Assembly: GCF_900106765.1 (NCBI RefSeq)
Contig: NZ_FNNG01000009.1
Coordinates: forward strand, 1 to 64,000
Source: Tepidimicrobium xylanilyticum
GTDB taxonomy: Bacteria; Bacillota; Clostridia; Tissierellales; Tepidimicrobiaceae
Direction: 5' to 3'
Length of the DNA: 64,000 bases
The notes under the pieces are model-generated. The model did not search any database and was not told the origin of the DNA. It saw only the letters and a list, made by a program, of their open reading frames with translations. Shown here piece by piece: positions 22,141-31,541 of this stretch (positions are counted from its first letter, which is position 1; every line of letters starts with the position of its first letter). The position numbers and the translations under genes were made by a program.

Positions 22141-23283
22141 TTGGTATATTTCGACAATGCAGCAACTTCTTTTCCAAAACCAGATGTAGTATATGAATCA
22201 GTGATGAAAGCTATGAAGGAATATGGAGCCAATCCTGGAAGGTCAGGCCATAAACTAGCATTAAGGCTTGGAAGAGAAATATTTGAAACAAGGGAATTAT
22301 TAGCAAATCTATTTAATATAAAAAATCCTATGAATTTAATTTTTACTTTTAATTGTACCGAAAGCTTAAATATTGCAATAAAAGGTATATTAGAAAAAGG
22401 AGACCACGTAATAACCACTTCTATGGAACATAATTCCGTATTAAGGCCTATTAAGGCTATGGAAAGGCAAGGCGTGGAAATTACCATTGTAAAGGGAGAT
22501 TCAGCGGGAAGAATAAACCCAAAGGATATTGAAAAAAGCATAAAGAAGAATACAAAATTGATTATTACCACCCATATTTCAAACCTTACAGGAACTATTA
22601 TGCCTATTGAAGAAATTGGGAAGATAACTAAGAAAAAAGGTATTTACTTTCTTGTTGATGCTGCTCAATCAGCAGGAGTATACCCTATTGATGTAGAAAA
22701 GATGAATATAGATATGTTAGCATTCCCCGGTCATAAAGGATTATTGGGGCCTCAGGGTACTGGCGGATTATATATAAGAGAAGGTCTGGATGTAAGGGAA
22801 TTAAGTCAAGGTGGGACAGGCAGTGTTTCATATGAGTTAGAACAACCAAATATATTGCCCGATAGATATGAAAGCGGTACTTTAAATGGTCCAGGTATTA
22901 TTGGTTTAGGTGCAGGAGTAAAATATATCATGGAAAAAGGAATGGATAGTATAAGAAAACATGAAGAAGAATTGACCATGCACTTTATTGAAGAGATCAC
23001 AAAGATTAATAACGTTAAAGTATATGGTCCTTTAAACGTTGAAGAACAAGGAGCAGTAGTATCGATTAATATAGGAAATCAAGATTCTTCTGAAATTAGC
23101 TATATATTAGATCAGAGCTACAATATTGAAGTTAGACCAGGAATCCATTGTGCACCTATTGCCCATGAAACTATGGGGACCCTAGAACAAGGTACCGTTA
23201 GATTTAGTTTTGGTCCTTTTAACACCCATGAAGAGATAGAGCTAGGAATAAAAGCTATTAGGGAAATATCAAATCAATTGTAA
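22141..23283 (+). CDS. Cysteine desulfurase-like class V aminotransferase
   Basis: 380-residue PLP enzyme. N-terminal YFDNAATSFPKP, the PLP-binding Lys in FPGHKGLLGPQGTGGLYI, His in the SMEHNSV loop, and a catalytic-loop Cys (RPGIHCAPIAHETMGT). This is the SufS/Csd-like group; the family mobilises sulfur from cysteine or selenium from selenocysteine. No isc/suf scaffold gene is next to it, so the acceptor is unknown. The start is a TTG at 22141, 6 nt after GGAGGTG. Confidence 0.88.
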   Translation: MVYFDNAATSFPKPDVVYESVMKAMKEYGANPGRSGHKLALRLGREIFETRELLANLFNIKNPMNLIFTFNCTESLNIAIKGILEKGDHVITTSMEHNSVLRPIKAMERQGVEITIVKGDSAGRINPKDIEKSIKKNTKLIITTHISNLTGTIMPIEEIGKITKKKGIYFLVDAAQSAGVYPIDVEKMNIDMLAFPGHKGLLGPQGTGGLYIREGLDVRELSQGGTGSVSYELEQPNILPDRYESGTLNGPGIIGLGAGVKYIMEKGMDSIRKHEEELTMHFIEEITKINNVKVYGPLNVEEQGAVVSINIGNQDSSEISYILDQSYNIEVRPGIHCAPIAHETMGTLEQGTVRFSFGPFNTHEEIELGIKAIREISNQL

Positions 23284-23298
23284 GAAAGGGGCAATTAT

Positions 23299-23811
23299 AT
23301 GGAACAAGTTAGGCAGATTATAGAGTTATACTATGCTGAAATTACTATTGGCACTTTGGTTGCTTTTTTCATCTTATTAGCTTTGTATTTGATAGCCGAA
23401 ATAAGGATATCTAAAATTAAAAATAGATATAATCAATTAGTGCGTGGGATGGATGGCGTAAGTATTGAGGAATTACTAATTGAGAATGGGAATAAGATGG
23501 TAAAATTGGAAGAGGATTTTTCTCAACTATTCAGCAAAGTAAACAGTTTAGATGGGAAATTTGCCTTTTCCATTCAAAAAATAGGATATATAAGATACGA
23601 TGCCTTTGGAGATATGGGTTCAGAGTTAAGCTTTTCAATTGCACTCTTAGACGAGTTTTTGAATGGATTTGTTTTAACTAGCATTTATGGACGCGAACAT
23701 TCTACTTGCTATGCAAAGCCAATAAAAGATGGGAAATCACCATATCCTTTATCGGTAGAAGAGATGCAAGCCATAGATAGGGCAATAAAAGGAGAAAATA
23801 TTAATTACTAA
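23299..23811 (+). CDS. DUF4446 family membrane protein
   Basis: 170 residues: one N-terminal membrane helix (about 15-35), a charged coiled-coil-like stretch, then a compact domain with KIGYIRYDAFGDMGSELSFSIALLD, typical of DUF4446. Function unknown. In clostridia it is commonly found near spo0J, as here; 15 nt downstream of the desulfurase gene, likely co-transcribed with it and the lipid kinase. Confidence 0.85.
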   Translation: MEQVRQIIELYYAEITIGTLVAFFILLALYLIAEIRISKIKNRYNQLVRGMDGVSIEELLIENGNKMVKLEEDFSQLFSKVNSLDGKFAFSIQKIGYIRYDAFGDMGSELSFSIALLDEFLNGFVLTSIYGREHSTCYAKPIKDGKSPYPLSVEEMQAIDRAIKGENINY

Positions 23812-23827
23812 ATACTTAGGAGGATTT

Positions 23828-24715
23828 ATGGATAGAATACTTTATATTGTAAACCCAGTTGCTGGTGGAGGAAGGACAAAGAAGCTTATTCCAATTATAG
23901 ATGGACATATGAAGGGAAGAGAAATTGACTATGACATAGTTTTGACAAATAAACCTGGAGATGCAGTTCATATTTCTAAAGAAAGTTTAAAAAGAGGCTA
24001 TAATAAAATAGTTGCTGTAGGTGGAGATGGGACGGTAAATGAGGTGGCTTTAGGAATATTGGAATATGGACAAGGTGTTCTAGGGATAATTCCCAGTGGG
24101 ACAGGCAATGATTTAGCCAGAACCTTAAACATACCTTCAAATTTGGGAGAAGCTATTGAAGTGATTATTAAAGGAAGCAATAAAAAAATCGATGTTGGAA
24201 TTGTAAATGATAATGTTTTCTTAAATATTGCAAGTATTGGTTTTGACTCAGAAGTGGTTGTAACTACTGAAAAGATTAAAAAAAGGCTGAAGTCCAGATT
24301 TGCTTATGTATTGAGCATATTTTTAACATTAATTAATTTTAAGGATATTAAAATGAGATTGGAAATAGATAATATTTCCTACGATAAGGATATATTTTTA
24401 ATAGCTGTTGGCAATGGCAAATACTATGGAGGTGGAGTACAAATACTCCCCATGGCAGTTATAGAAGATGGATTTTTTCACGTATGCTTAGTAAATAAAA
24501 TATCTAAATTAAAGTTGTTATTTTTACTGCCAACCATTATAAATGGAAGCCATATTAAACAAAAAAAATATGTGGAAATATTTAAAGCTAAAAGTGTGAA
24601 AGTTATAACCAAATCAAAAACCTATTTAAATATAGATGGTGAAGTTAAGGATATTGATAATGAAATCCTATTTACAATTAAAAAAGAAAAATTGCCAGTT
24701 ATTATTAGTAATTAA
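23828..24715 (+). CDS. YegS/BmrU-family lipid kinase (diacylglycerol kinase-like)
   Basis: 295-residue lipid kinase. N-terminal NPVAGGGRTKK, the nucleotide-binding GGDGTVNEV and the IPSGTGNDLAR loop are all conserved. Likely phosphorylates diacylglycerol or a related lipid at the membrane face, recycling it into phosphatidic acid. AGGAGG upstream. Its transcript runs into a hairpin that also includes the ribosome site of the next small gene. Confidence 0.9.
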   Translation: MDRILYIVNPVAGGGRTKKLIPIIDGHMKGREIDYDIVLTNKPGDAVHISKESLKRGYNKIVAVGGDGTVNEVALGILEYGQGVLGIIPSGTGNDLARTLNIPSNLGEAIEVIIKGSNKKIDVGIVNDNVFLNIASIGFDSEVVVTTEKIKKRLKSRFAYVLSIFLTLINFKDIKMRLEIDNISYDKDIFLIAVGNGKYYGGGVQILPMAVIEDGFFHVCLVNKISKLKLLFLLPTIINGSHIKQKKYVEIFKAKSVKVITKSKTYLNIDGEVKDIDNEILFTIKKEKLPVIISN

Positions 24716-24732
24716 TAAAATTTAACAGGCAT

Positions 24733-24779
24733 AAAAACCTCCCTTGGAAAGAAAATATCAAGTACTGGGAGGGATTTTT
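24733..24779 (+). promoter_or_regulatory. Hairpin masking a ribosome binding site
   Basis: AAAAACCTCCC (24733-24743) pairs with GGGAGG (24767-24772) and, past a GA bulge, with TTTTT (24775-24779). The 3' arm is the ribosome site GGGAGGG of the 50-codon gene starting at 24780. In a transcript reading from the lipid kinase gene the site would be paired. It could also act as a weak terminator. Confidence 0.55.
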
Positions 24780-24932
24780 ATGAAAAAAAAAGATAAGAAG
24801 GTTATTAGTATCGATATGGAAATGGGAATCAGCTTAAATAATCTAATATACATGTATGAGGATACAAAGGATTTGAATATGAAGAATAAAGAGGTGCGCA
24901 ATAAAGCTTTAGAATCTAAAAAGGAAATTTAA
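24780..24932 (+). CDS. Small hypothetical protein (50 aa)
   Basis: A 50-residue, Lys-rich, mostly helical protein starting MKKKDKK, with a central SLNNLIYMYEDTKD stretch. It has a strong ribosome site (GGGAGGG, 6 nt from the ATG). It faintly recalls the LI-x2-Y helix of Spo0E-type phosphatases, but the second helix with its SQELD motif is absent, so I do not assign it. Its last four bases overlap the end of yyaC on the other strand. Confidence 0.5.
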   Translation: MKKKDKKVISIDMEMGISLNNLIYMYEDTKDLNMKNKEVRNKALESKKEI

Positions 24933-25510
24933 AATATACGTTGGTATTTTTGATTGTATAGGGAAAGAAGAGATTTGTAAATGCCCTTATAAATAATGTT
25001 GGCCATGTTCATAACTAAGCTCAGTCTAGTATTTTGTAATACAATATATTCCATCATTCCCCCTACATTAACTACTCCTGTAATACTTATATCTCCAACA
25101 GGGGGAAGATTTTTATTTACTCCTAATCCGGGCTTTAAAGGGCCCTTTTTTATATTAATATATCCTATCTTGTCCATATTTCCTAAAGAAGCATCAATTG
25201 CTAATATAAAGGGGTTAGGATGTTGACTATTAATATAATGGGTAATATCTTCTAGATTTTTGGCATGTACTGGTTCTTCCAAAGTTCCAAATAGATAGAC
25301 TTGTTCAAAAGGCTGAATGTGAGGAGCCAACTTATATCCAACTAAAGGGCCTAGGGAATCTCCTGTAGATCTATCTGTTCCAATACACAGAATGATTAGA
25401 TCTTGTTTATTATCCATGTTTATAGCTATATATCTGGAAATTAAATTGGATATTTCAAATACTGCAAAAGAGGATCTGGAATCTATGTAGTTATTACTAT
25501 AATTTAGCAT
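24929..25510 (-). CDS. yyaC: Spore protease-like protein YyaC
   Basis: 193 residues of the YyaC/DUF1256 family, related in fold to the germination protease Gpr. Conserved CIGTDRSTGDSLGPLVG, the HAKNL segment, AIDASLG and GDISITGVVNVGG. Linked to sporulation in Bacillus by family knowledge. The ATG at 25510 has AGGAGG at 6 nt; the 23 codons upstream are not needed. Convergent with the small gene at 24780. A sporulation-sigma promoter is expected upstream but was not identified. Confidence 0.85.
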   Translation of the reverse strand: MLNYSNNYIDSRSSFAVFEISNLISRYIAINMDNKQDLIILCIGTDRSTGDSLGPLVGYKLAPHIQPFEQVYLFGTLEEPVHAKNLEDITHYINSQHPNPFILAIDASLGNMDKIGYINIKKGPLKPGLGVNKNLPPVGDISITGVVNVGGMMEYIVLQNTRLSLVMNMANIIYKGIYKSLLSLYNQKYQRIF

Positions 25511-25771
25511 ATTGACCTCCTGAATACTAAGCTTTATTATAATTTTATGATAAAGGAACCTTATTAGAAGTATATCCATTAAGGAAAATATAAATACCTG
25601 TACAAATATACAAAAAGACGAAAAATGTTAAGAAAATTTAATAATTCACATAACCCAATAATTTTATAAGCATCTTTATGACTGAAAAAAATGGCTAAAA
25701 TCAGTGGATAAAAGGGTAAGGTATATTAAATCGGAATAATGAATAGAATATTATTAGACAGGCTAATTAGG

Positions 25772-25799
25772 TTGAAAAAAAATATCATTGTGTTATAAT
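25772..25799 (+). promoter_or_regulatory. Promoter of the M23 peptidase gene
   Basis: TTGAAA (25772-25777), 16-nt spacer, TATAAT (25794-25799), about 85 nt before the start codon. The rest of the 374-nt gap back to yyaC (25511-25771) is A/T-rich and shows no other gene; the divergent yyaC promoter must lie in it. Confidence 0.75.
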
Positions 25800-25884
25800 G
25801 AGCTCATGAAAAGTTTACAGAATAGTTACAAACCTTATTGGTTATCCTCTTTCAATCCAATTTATAACAGGAGGTACTTTAATC

Positions 25885-27330
25885 ATGGATAAACCAGAAC
25901 ATAAGGGTTTAGAAAATCAGGTTCTGACCCTTATAAGGAATAAGGTCATTGATAAGACTAATAAGCTAAAGAATAGATTTAAAGAAGAACCTAAGTTTAG
26001 GAAAGCGATAACATTGACAATGTTATTTGTAATAACGAGTTTATTGTTAACTACATATAAAATTAATGAAATAAGAACAAGAGCTTACGTGGTCTACTTT
26101 GGGGAAGACCAAATAGGAATTGTTAGAGAGCAAGAGGAAGCATTAAATATACTATCAGATATAAAAAGAGAGTTATCCAGTAAATATAACATAGATATCG
26201 TTTTAAACAAGGATATAAACTTTGAGGATACCCATGCAAAGGATGAACTATTATCATCGCCATCAGAAATAAAAAATAATATAAGGTCAAAGATTAGTTT
26301 CTTGGTAAGCGGTTATGCTCTAATAGTTGATGGTGAAGAACTTGCTTATACCAAAAAGAAAGAGGATTTGGAATACGTGATAGAGACTATTAAAAACCAG
26401 TATCTAGAAGGAATAGACGAAAATAGCAGTTTAGAAGAAGTAAGCTTTGTTGAAAACGTAAGGATTGAGAAAAGAGATATACCATTAAATAAATTAAGCG
26501 ATAAAGAAGAGTTGTTAGATCATATTAAAAATGGTGGGGAGGAAATAAAAACCCATATAGTAGAGGTAGGAGAAAGCCTTTGGACTATAGCTAAGATTTA
26601 TGATGTGAATGTGGACGATTTAATAGAAGCAAATTCTGATAAGGATCCGGAAAGGCTTCAGATAGGAGATGAAATTAAACTATTTAGACCTAAATCTTTG
26701 CTTACTGTAAAAACCGTTGAACGAATTCAATATAAGGAATATACAGATTATGAAGTAATGGTCGAATATGATGATAAGATGTATAAAACTGAAAAGAAAG
26801 TAAAGGTTAAGGGAGAAGAAGGAGAAAGTGAATATATTGCTAAAATTATAAAGCATAATGGAGCAATAGTTGAAAAGGAAATATTGGAAGAAAAAGTTAT
26901 TAAGGAACCAAAAAATGAGCTGGTAGTACAAGGGACCAAGGAATTACCTAAAACCGCAGCTACAGGGGTATTTTTGATGCCTACTAGAGGGTACATATCT
27001 TCCAGATATGGTATGAGAAGTGGAAGAATGCATAGGGGATTGGATATTGCTGCAAAAATAGGTACCCCAATTAAAGCAGCGGATGGAGGAAAGGTAACTT
27101 TTGTAGGTAGAAAAGGAGCTTACGGAAATTTAGTTGAAATAGATCATGAAAATGGTTATGTTACAAGGTATGCCCACTGTAATACTATTAAAGTGAAGAA
27201 GGGCGATAGGGTATATAAAGGTCAAGTAATAGCAACGGTAGGAAATACGGGAAGGTCCACTGGGGCACATTTACATTTTGAAATAATTAAAAATGGTAAG
27301 TACCAAAATCCATCTAGTTATGTTAAATAA
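25885..27330 (+). CDS. Membrane-anchored M23 endopeptidase with LysM and G5 domains
   Basis: 481 residues. A membrane helix at about 40-60 (ITLTMLFVITSLLLTTY) anchors it. A long extracytoplasmic region follows, with a LysM domain (HIVEVGESLWTIAKIYDVNVDDLIEAN shown by ends, about 223-268), a G5-like domain (about 272-345) and a C-terminal M23 metallopeptidase with HRGLD and GAHLHFEI zinc ligands. It probably cuts peptidoglycan cross-bridges or acts as an activator of other hydrolases. A similar layout occurs in clostridial sporulation and division peptidases. Downstream terminator is shared with the subtilase gene. Confidence 0.9.
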   Translation: MDKPEHKGLENQVLTLIRNKVIDKTNKLKNRFKEEPKFRKAITLTMLFVITSLLLTTYKINEIRTRAYVVYFGEDQIGIVREQEEALNILSDIKRELSSKYNIDIVLNKDINFEDTHAKDELLSSPSEIKNNIRSKISFLVSGYALIVDGEELAYTKKKEDLEYVIETIKNQYLEGIDENSSLEEVSFVENVRIEKRDIPLNKLSDKEELLDHIKNGGEEIKTHIVEVGESLWTIAKIYDVNVDDLIEANSDKDPERLQIGDEIKLFRPKSLLTVKTVERIQYKEYTDYEVMVEYDDKMYKTEKKVKVKGEEGESEYIAKIIKHNGAIVEKEILEEKVIKEPKNELVVQGTKELPKTAATGVFLMPTRGYISSRYGMRSGRMHRGLDIAAKIGTPIKAADGGKVTFVGRKGAYGNLVEIDHENGYVTRYAHCNTIKVKKGDRVYKGQVIATVGNTGRSTGAHLHFEIIKNGKYQNPSSYVK

Positions 27331-27350
27331 AAATTTTTATATGTAAATTA

Positions 27351-27370
27351 AAGGGCGATTAATCGCCCTT
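27351..27370. terminator. Bidirectional terminator between convergent genes
   Basis: A perfect 20-bp palindrome, AAGGGCGATT followed by its complement AATCGCCCTT, with A/T-rich flanks. It lies between the M23 peptidase and the subtilase and overlaps the subtilase stop codon. Confidence 0.75.
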
Positions 27371-28652
27371 ATAATTTTGAATCAAGTAAAAACAATATGA
27401 TTAAAATTATGAATATGCTTTCCAATAACTCTTCTTGAAAATATTTAAAGCTTTCGTGGCTACTATTAGAAGGCTTTTTTTCATCTTCATCAAAAAGCAA
27501 TCTCAGGTTTAGGAGGCCAGCCCCTTGCTTTTCCCTACTATCTTTAAGGTCAATACAGGATTTTAATAGCCTTTCTTTTATATCGGTAGATTTTAAATCT
27601 TTATGTTTTTCCAATAGCAAAGCAACAGCACCGGAAACTAATGGAGTAGCCATAGAAGTACCGCTTAAAACTTTATATCCATTTAATGTGTCATTGGATA
27701 AGGAATTGATATTCACTCCAGGTGCAACTATGTCGGGTTTTTCTACTCCTTCCTTTGTAGGGCCTCTACTGGAGAAAGAGGCTACTTCATCATCAAATGG
27801 GTCTATAGTTCTTTTATCGTCTGCAGCTCCTACTGTAATTACATTGGGGCTAACTCCAGGGGATAATATAGTTCTTTCACCTGGTCCGCTATTTCCAGCT
27901 GCAGCAACTACAATTATTCCCGCCTTTTCAGCTTCTCTACATGCCTTGCATAGTGGGTCTTTATTATAATCATTATTTGCAGGGCTGCCAAAAGAAAGGT
28001 TTAAAATTTTAGTTTTATATTTTTCCTTGGTTTCAATTACATATGATATAGCAGCAATGACGGTGGAAGTACTTCCGCCACCCTGTTTATCTAAAGCTTT
28101 AATTGCCAAAATATTTGATTCGGGAGCAATTCCCCTATATTTGCCTTTAGAAGAATAACCATTTCCAGCAATGATTCCAGCAACATGAGTTCCATGTCCA
28201 TTATCATCATAGGGTTTGTCTTTATTATTAATGAAATCTTTAAATCCTATGATTCTACTATAGGGTTTTATTAAATCTTCATGTGGAGCAACTCCAGTAT
28301 CTATTACTGCAACAGTTATACCTTTACCTTTATACTGATTTTCATGGGGCAAATAACCATCTACGGTAGGTACAGCAATGTCCAATTGGGTAAATACTTG
28401 GGAATCGAAACTAATATATTCAATATCAGGATTATCGGCTAATCTATAAATTGCATCGGTACTGAGATAACAAGCAACTCCATTTATTATAGGCAGTGAA
28501 TTTTTTACTTTTGTAGATATATTCATAATTCCATTTTCCAATCTTTCATCTCTTTCCCTTAATTGTACTATTACAGGCAGCTCTTCATTCGATTGAGACA
28601 TAATTTTAGCATTTAAAATAGGGCATATTTTTGAACTGACCATCCCTCTCAT
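27369..28652 (-). CDS. S8 family serine protease (subtilisin-like) with C-terminal membrane helix
   Basis: About 427 residues. Catalytic Asp in AVIDTGVAPHEDL, His in GHGTHVAGIIAG, oxyanion Asn in AAAGNSGPG, and Ser in SGTSMATPLVSGA, all intact. The first 95 residues look like an inhibitor/propeptide domain (VIVQLRERDERL). There is no N-terminal signal peptide. The last 20 residues (SIFIILIILFLL) form a hydrophobic tail helix, unusual for AprX-like intracellular subtilases and suggesting tail-anchoring. ATG at 28652 with AAAGGTGG upstream. Confidence 0.9.
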   Translation of the reverse strand: MRGMVSSKICPILNAKIMSQSNEELPVIVQLRERDERLENGIMNISTKVKNSLPIINGVACYLSTDAIYRLADNPDIEYISFDSQVFTQLDIAVPTVDGYLPHENQYKGKGITVAVIDTGVAPHEDLIKPYSRIIGFKDFINNKDKPYDDNGHGTHVAGIIAGNGYSSKGKYRGIAPESNILAIKALDKQGGGSTSTVIAAISYVIETKEKYKTKILNLSFGSPANNDYNKDPLCKACREAEKAGIIVVAAAGNSGPGERTILSPGVSPNVITVGAADDKRTIDPFDDEVASFSSRGPTKEGVEKPDIVAPGVNINSLSNDTLNGYKVLSGTSMATPLVSGAVALLLEKHKDLKSTDIKERLLKSCIDLKDSREKQGAGLLNLRLLFDEDEKKPSNSSHESFKYFQEELLESIFIILIILFLLDSKL

Positions 28653-28707
28653 ATATAAGACCACCTTTCTTGTTCTATTTTATGCGGCCAAATACAAAAA
28701 TGTGTAA

Positions 28708-28739
28708 AAAAAAGGCCTTTTATTAGGCCTTTTTTTTCA
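28708..28739 (-). terminator. Terminator after the P-type ATPase gene
   Basis: AAAAAAAAGGCCT and AGGCCTTTTTTTT arms around a short TTTATT-type loop, with A- and T-runs on both sides. On the minus strand the T-run follows the stem just after the ATPase stop codon. It may also work on the plus strand. Confidence 0.85.
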
Positions 28740-31413
28740 AGATGATCTTGTATAATTCCCCTACGATGAAGGGGAATATTGAGAAAGATATAACTATCAG
28801 CCAATCTTTAAAGCTTAATGCATAAGTGTCAAATATAGGTTGTAAAAATGGCAAATATATTACTACTAACAACAGAACAAAAGAAATCAAAGTAGCGCAA
28901 GTCATGGTTTTATTAGAAAACATTCCAATTTCAAATACAGTATGCTTTTCACTTCTAGCAGAATATGCTCTTAGCAGTTCTGCAGTAATTAAAGTAGCAA
29001 AGGTAATAGTTCTTGCTTCTATTAAGCTTTCAGCACCGTAGGTTATTAAACCCCATCTGTAAGCAAATAAAGCTCCTAAAGCAATGGCAATACTTTGAAC
29101 TATTATTCCTCTTATCATTCCTTTATCCAAAATAGGCTCATCTACATTACGGGGAGGAATTTTCATTATTTCAGGCTCTCCCTTTTCCATACCTAAGGCT
29201 AAAGCAGGAAAACTATCGGTAACTAGGTTTAACCATAATAATTGAATAGGAATAAGGGGTACTTCTAAACCTAAAAGGATACTTAAGAAAACGATCAATA
29301 TTTCTCCTATATTACAGGATAAGAGGAAGAATACGAATTTCTTAATATTACTATAAATTATTCTACCTTCCTCAACAGCAGCTACAATGCTAGCAAAATT
29401 GTCATCAGTTAAAATTACTTCTGCTGTATTTTTAGCTACATCAGTTCCCGTAATCCCCATGGAGACACCAATATCTGCTTTTTTTAATGCTAAAGCGTCA
29501 TTAACTCCATCTCCAGTCATAGCAGCAATTTCTCCGTTTGCCTTTAGTGCATCGATTATTCTTACTTTATGTTCAGGGGATACTCTTGCATAAACCCTTT
29601 TTTTCTTAACCAATTCTCTAAACTCATTATCTGAGACTTTGTCCAAATCGCTACCCATTATGGCTTCATCCTCATGGCTAGCCATGCCTAATTCCTTAGC
29701 AATGGCAAAAGCTGTGTCCTTATAATCGCCAGTAATCATGACGGTTTTAATTCCAGCTTCTTCGCATTTTTGTATAGCTTCCTTAGCTTCCTTTCTAGGT
29801 GGGTCTATCATTCCGACCAATCCTACAAAAACCATTTGGTTTTCAACATTTTCAGATGTAACTTTTTCTGGTAGTTTATCAAAAACTTTAAAGGCTAAAG
29901 CCAAAACTCTTAATGCATCCCTAGAAAATTTAGTATTAATATTTAATATATCTTCCTTCAACTCTTCAGTAAGAGGAACGATTTTGCCATTAATATAGAT
30001 GCTATTGCTTCTATTTATAACTATATCAGGAGCTCCTTTGGTGAAGGAAACTAGCTTACTTGGGAAGAAGTTCTCATGGATAGTAGTCATCATCTTTCGT
30101 GCAGAATCGAAGGGTATTTCATCTACTCTAGGATATTTTTTGTTTAATTCCTCCTTGGTCATATTTCCTTTACCAGCTAATGTGACTAAAGCTCCTTCTG
30201 TAGGATCTCCTAAAATCCTATATCCTTCATCTGTCTTATCTAATACTGCATCATTACAAAGTAAGCCTATAGTTAATAGTGTATTAAGGTTTTCCGACTC
30301 CTCTAAGGAAAGAATTGAATCTCCTATTTTAAATTCACCTATTGGTTCATATCCAATTCCGGAAACATCAACAATTTTGTTGTCGGTAAAAACTTTTACT
30401 ACGGTCATTTCATTTTGTGTAAGGGTTCCAGTTTTATCAGAGCAGATTACAGTAGTACATCCTAAAGTTTCCACAGCTAATAATTTTTTTACTATAGCAT
30501 TTCGTTTTACCATTCGGTTCATACCTAATGCTAAAACTATAGTTACTATTGCTGGCAATCCTTCAGGAATGGCAGCTACAGCTAAACTAATTGCAATCAT
30601 AAACATTTCCAAAAGGTCTCTTCCTTGTAATAGACCAATTCCAAATACCAATACACATACAGTTATACAGGCAATTCCTAAGTACTTTCCCAATTGATTC
30701 AATCTATTTTGTAAGGGAGTAGCTTCCTCTTCATAGGTTTGAATCATAGTTGCAATTTTTCCTATTTCGGTATCATGACCAGTTCCTACTACTACTCCTT
30801 TACCTCTACCATAGGAAACGATGGTGCTCATGTAAGCCATATTCTTCCTATCTCCTAGAGATACTTCGCTGTTAAAAACTTCTTGAGCATTCTTTTCAAC
30901 TGGTACCGATTCTCCAGTAAGAGATGCTTCTTCTATTTTTAAGTTCGAGCTTTCAATTAATCTCAAATCTGCTGGTATAATATCTCCAGATTCTAACAGT
31001 ACAATATCCCCAGGGACTAAAGCATTAGCTGGAACGATGGTAGTAGCTCCATCTCTTATTACTTTAGCATTGGGAGCAGCCATTTTTTTCAGAGCTTCTA
31101 AGGCTTTTTCTGCCTTCCCTTCTTGGTACAATCCTAATAGAGCATTTATTATAACGATGGATAATATAACAACAGAGTCCGTTTTTTCTCCAACAATATA
31201 TGAAATGATACTAGCTGCAATTAATATGATAATAAGAAAATCATTAAATTGGGCTAATACCTTAGAAAAAAAACTTTTTTTGGATTCCTCCTTTAGTTCG
31301 TTAAATCCATATTTTTCTAATCGCTTTTCTGCTTCTTCACTGGATAGGCCAACTTTATCATCGGTGTTTAAGTTGGTTAACAGATATTCTACATCTTTTT
31401 TGTGAAACTCCAT
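28723..31413 (-). CDS. P-type cation-transporting ATPase (P2A-like; probable Mn2+/Ca2+ efflux)
   Basis: 896 residues with the full PacL/SERCA-like plan: N-terminal cation ATPase domain, TGES actuator loop, phosphorylated Asp in CSDKTGTLTQNE, nucleotide domain, hinge MTGDGVNDALALKKADIG, and ten membrane helices including PEGLPAIV in M4 and NLVTDSFPAL in M6. The usual Pro of GDGVNDAPAL is Leu here. Sequence alone suggests calcium, but the leader is a manganese-type riboswitch, so Mn2+ export is the better guess, as for other riboswitch-controlled P-type pumps. ATG with GGAAGGG 6 nt upstream. Confidence 0.9.
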   Translation of the reverse strand: MEFHKKDVEYLLTNLNTDDKVGLSSEEAEKRLEKYGFNELKEESKKSFFSKVLAQFNDFLIIILIAASIISYIVGEKTDSVVILSIVIINALLGLYQEGKAEKALEALKKMAAPNAKVIRDGATTIVPANALVPGDIVLLESGDIIPADLRLIESSNLKIEEASLTGESVPVEKNAQEVFNSEVSLGDRKNMAYMSTIVSYGRGKGVVVGTGHDTEIGKIATMIQTYEEEATPLQNRLNQLGKYLGIACITVCVLVFGIGLLQGRDLLEMFMIAISLAVAAIPEGLPAIVTIVLALGMNRMVKRNAIVKKLLAVETLGCTTVICSDKTGTLTQNEMTVVKVFTDNKIVDVSGIGYEPIGEFKIGDSILSLEESENLNTLLTIGLLCNDAVLDKTDEGYRILGDPTEGALVTLAGKGNMTKEELNKKYPRVDEIPFDSARKMMTTIHENFFPSKLVSFTKGAPDIVINRSNSIYINGKIVPLTEELKEDILNINTKFSRDALRVLALAFKVFDKLPEKVTSENVENQMVFVGLVGMIDPPRKEAKEAIQKCEEAGIKTVMITGDYKDTAFAIAKELGMASHEDEAIMGSDLDKVSDNEFRELVKKKRVYARVSPEHKVRIIDALKANGEIAAMTGDGVNDALALKKADIGVSMGITGTDVAKNTAEVILTDDNFASIVAAVEEGRIIYSNIKKFVFFLLSCNIGEILIVFLSILLGLEVPLIPIQLLWLNLVTDSFPALALGMEKGEPEIMKIPPRNVDEPILDKGMIRGIIVQSIAIALGALFAYRWGLITYGAESLIEARTITFATLITAELLRAYSARSEKHTVFEIGMFSNKTMTCATLISFVLLLVVIYLPFLQPIFDTYALSFKDWLIVISFSIFPFIVGELYKIILKKKA

Positions 31414-31541
31414 GCAAAACCCTTCCTTTCTTTTTTATTATTATACCTCTAATGTTGAAAATTAAAAGGTATATTTGTTAGTTTGTGGTAAATGTTGAAT
31501 CCTAGAGCAAAGGTTGTTAAAATATAATATGTTAAATAAAA

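Noticed and set aside
22116-22571. 151-codon minus-strand ORF inside the cysteine desulfurase-like gene
   Set aside because: Antisense to a clear PLP enzyme; no start signal and no family.
24780-24932. Spo0E-like phosphatase assignment for the 50-residue protein
   Set aside because: Only the LI-x2-Y helix is faintly similar; the SQELD motif helix is missing.
29999-30697. 232-codon ORF on the plus strand within the ATPase gene
   Set aside because: It lies entirely opposite a well-conserved P-type ATPase and has no ribosome site or recognisable domains; a shadow of biased codon use.
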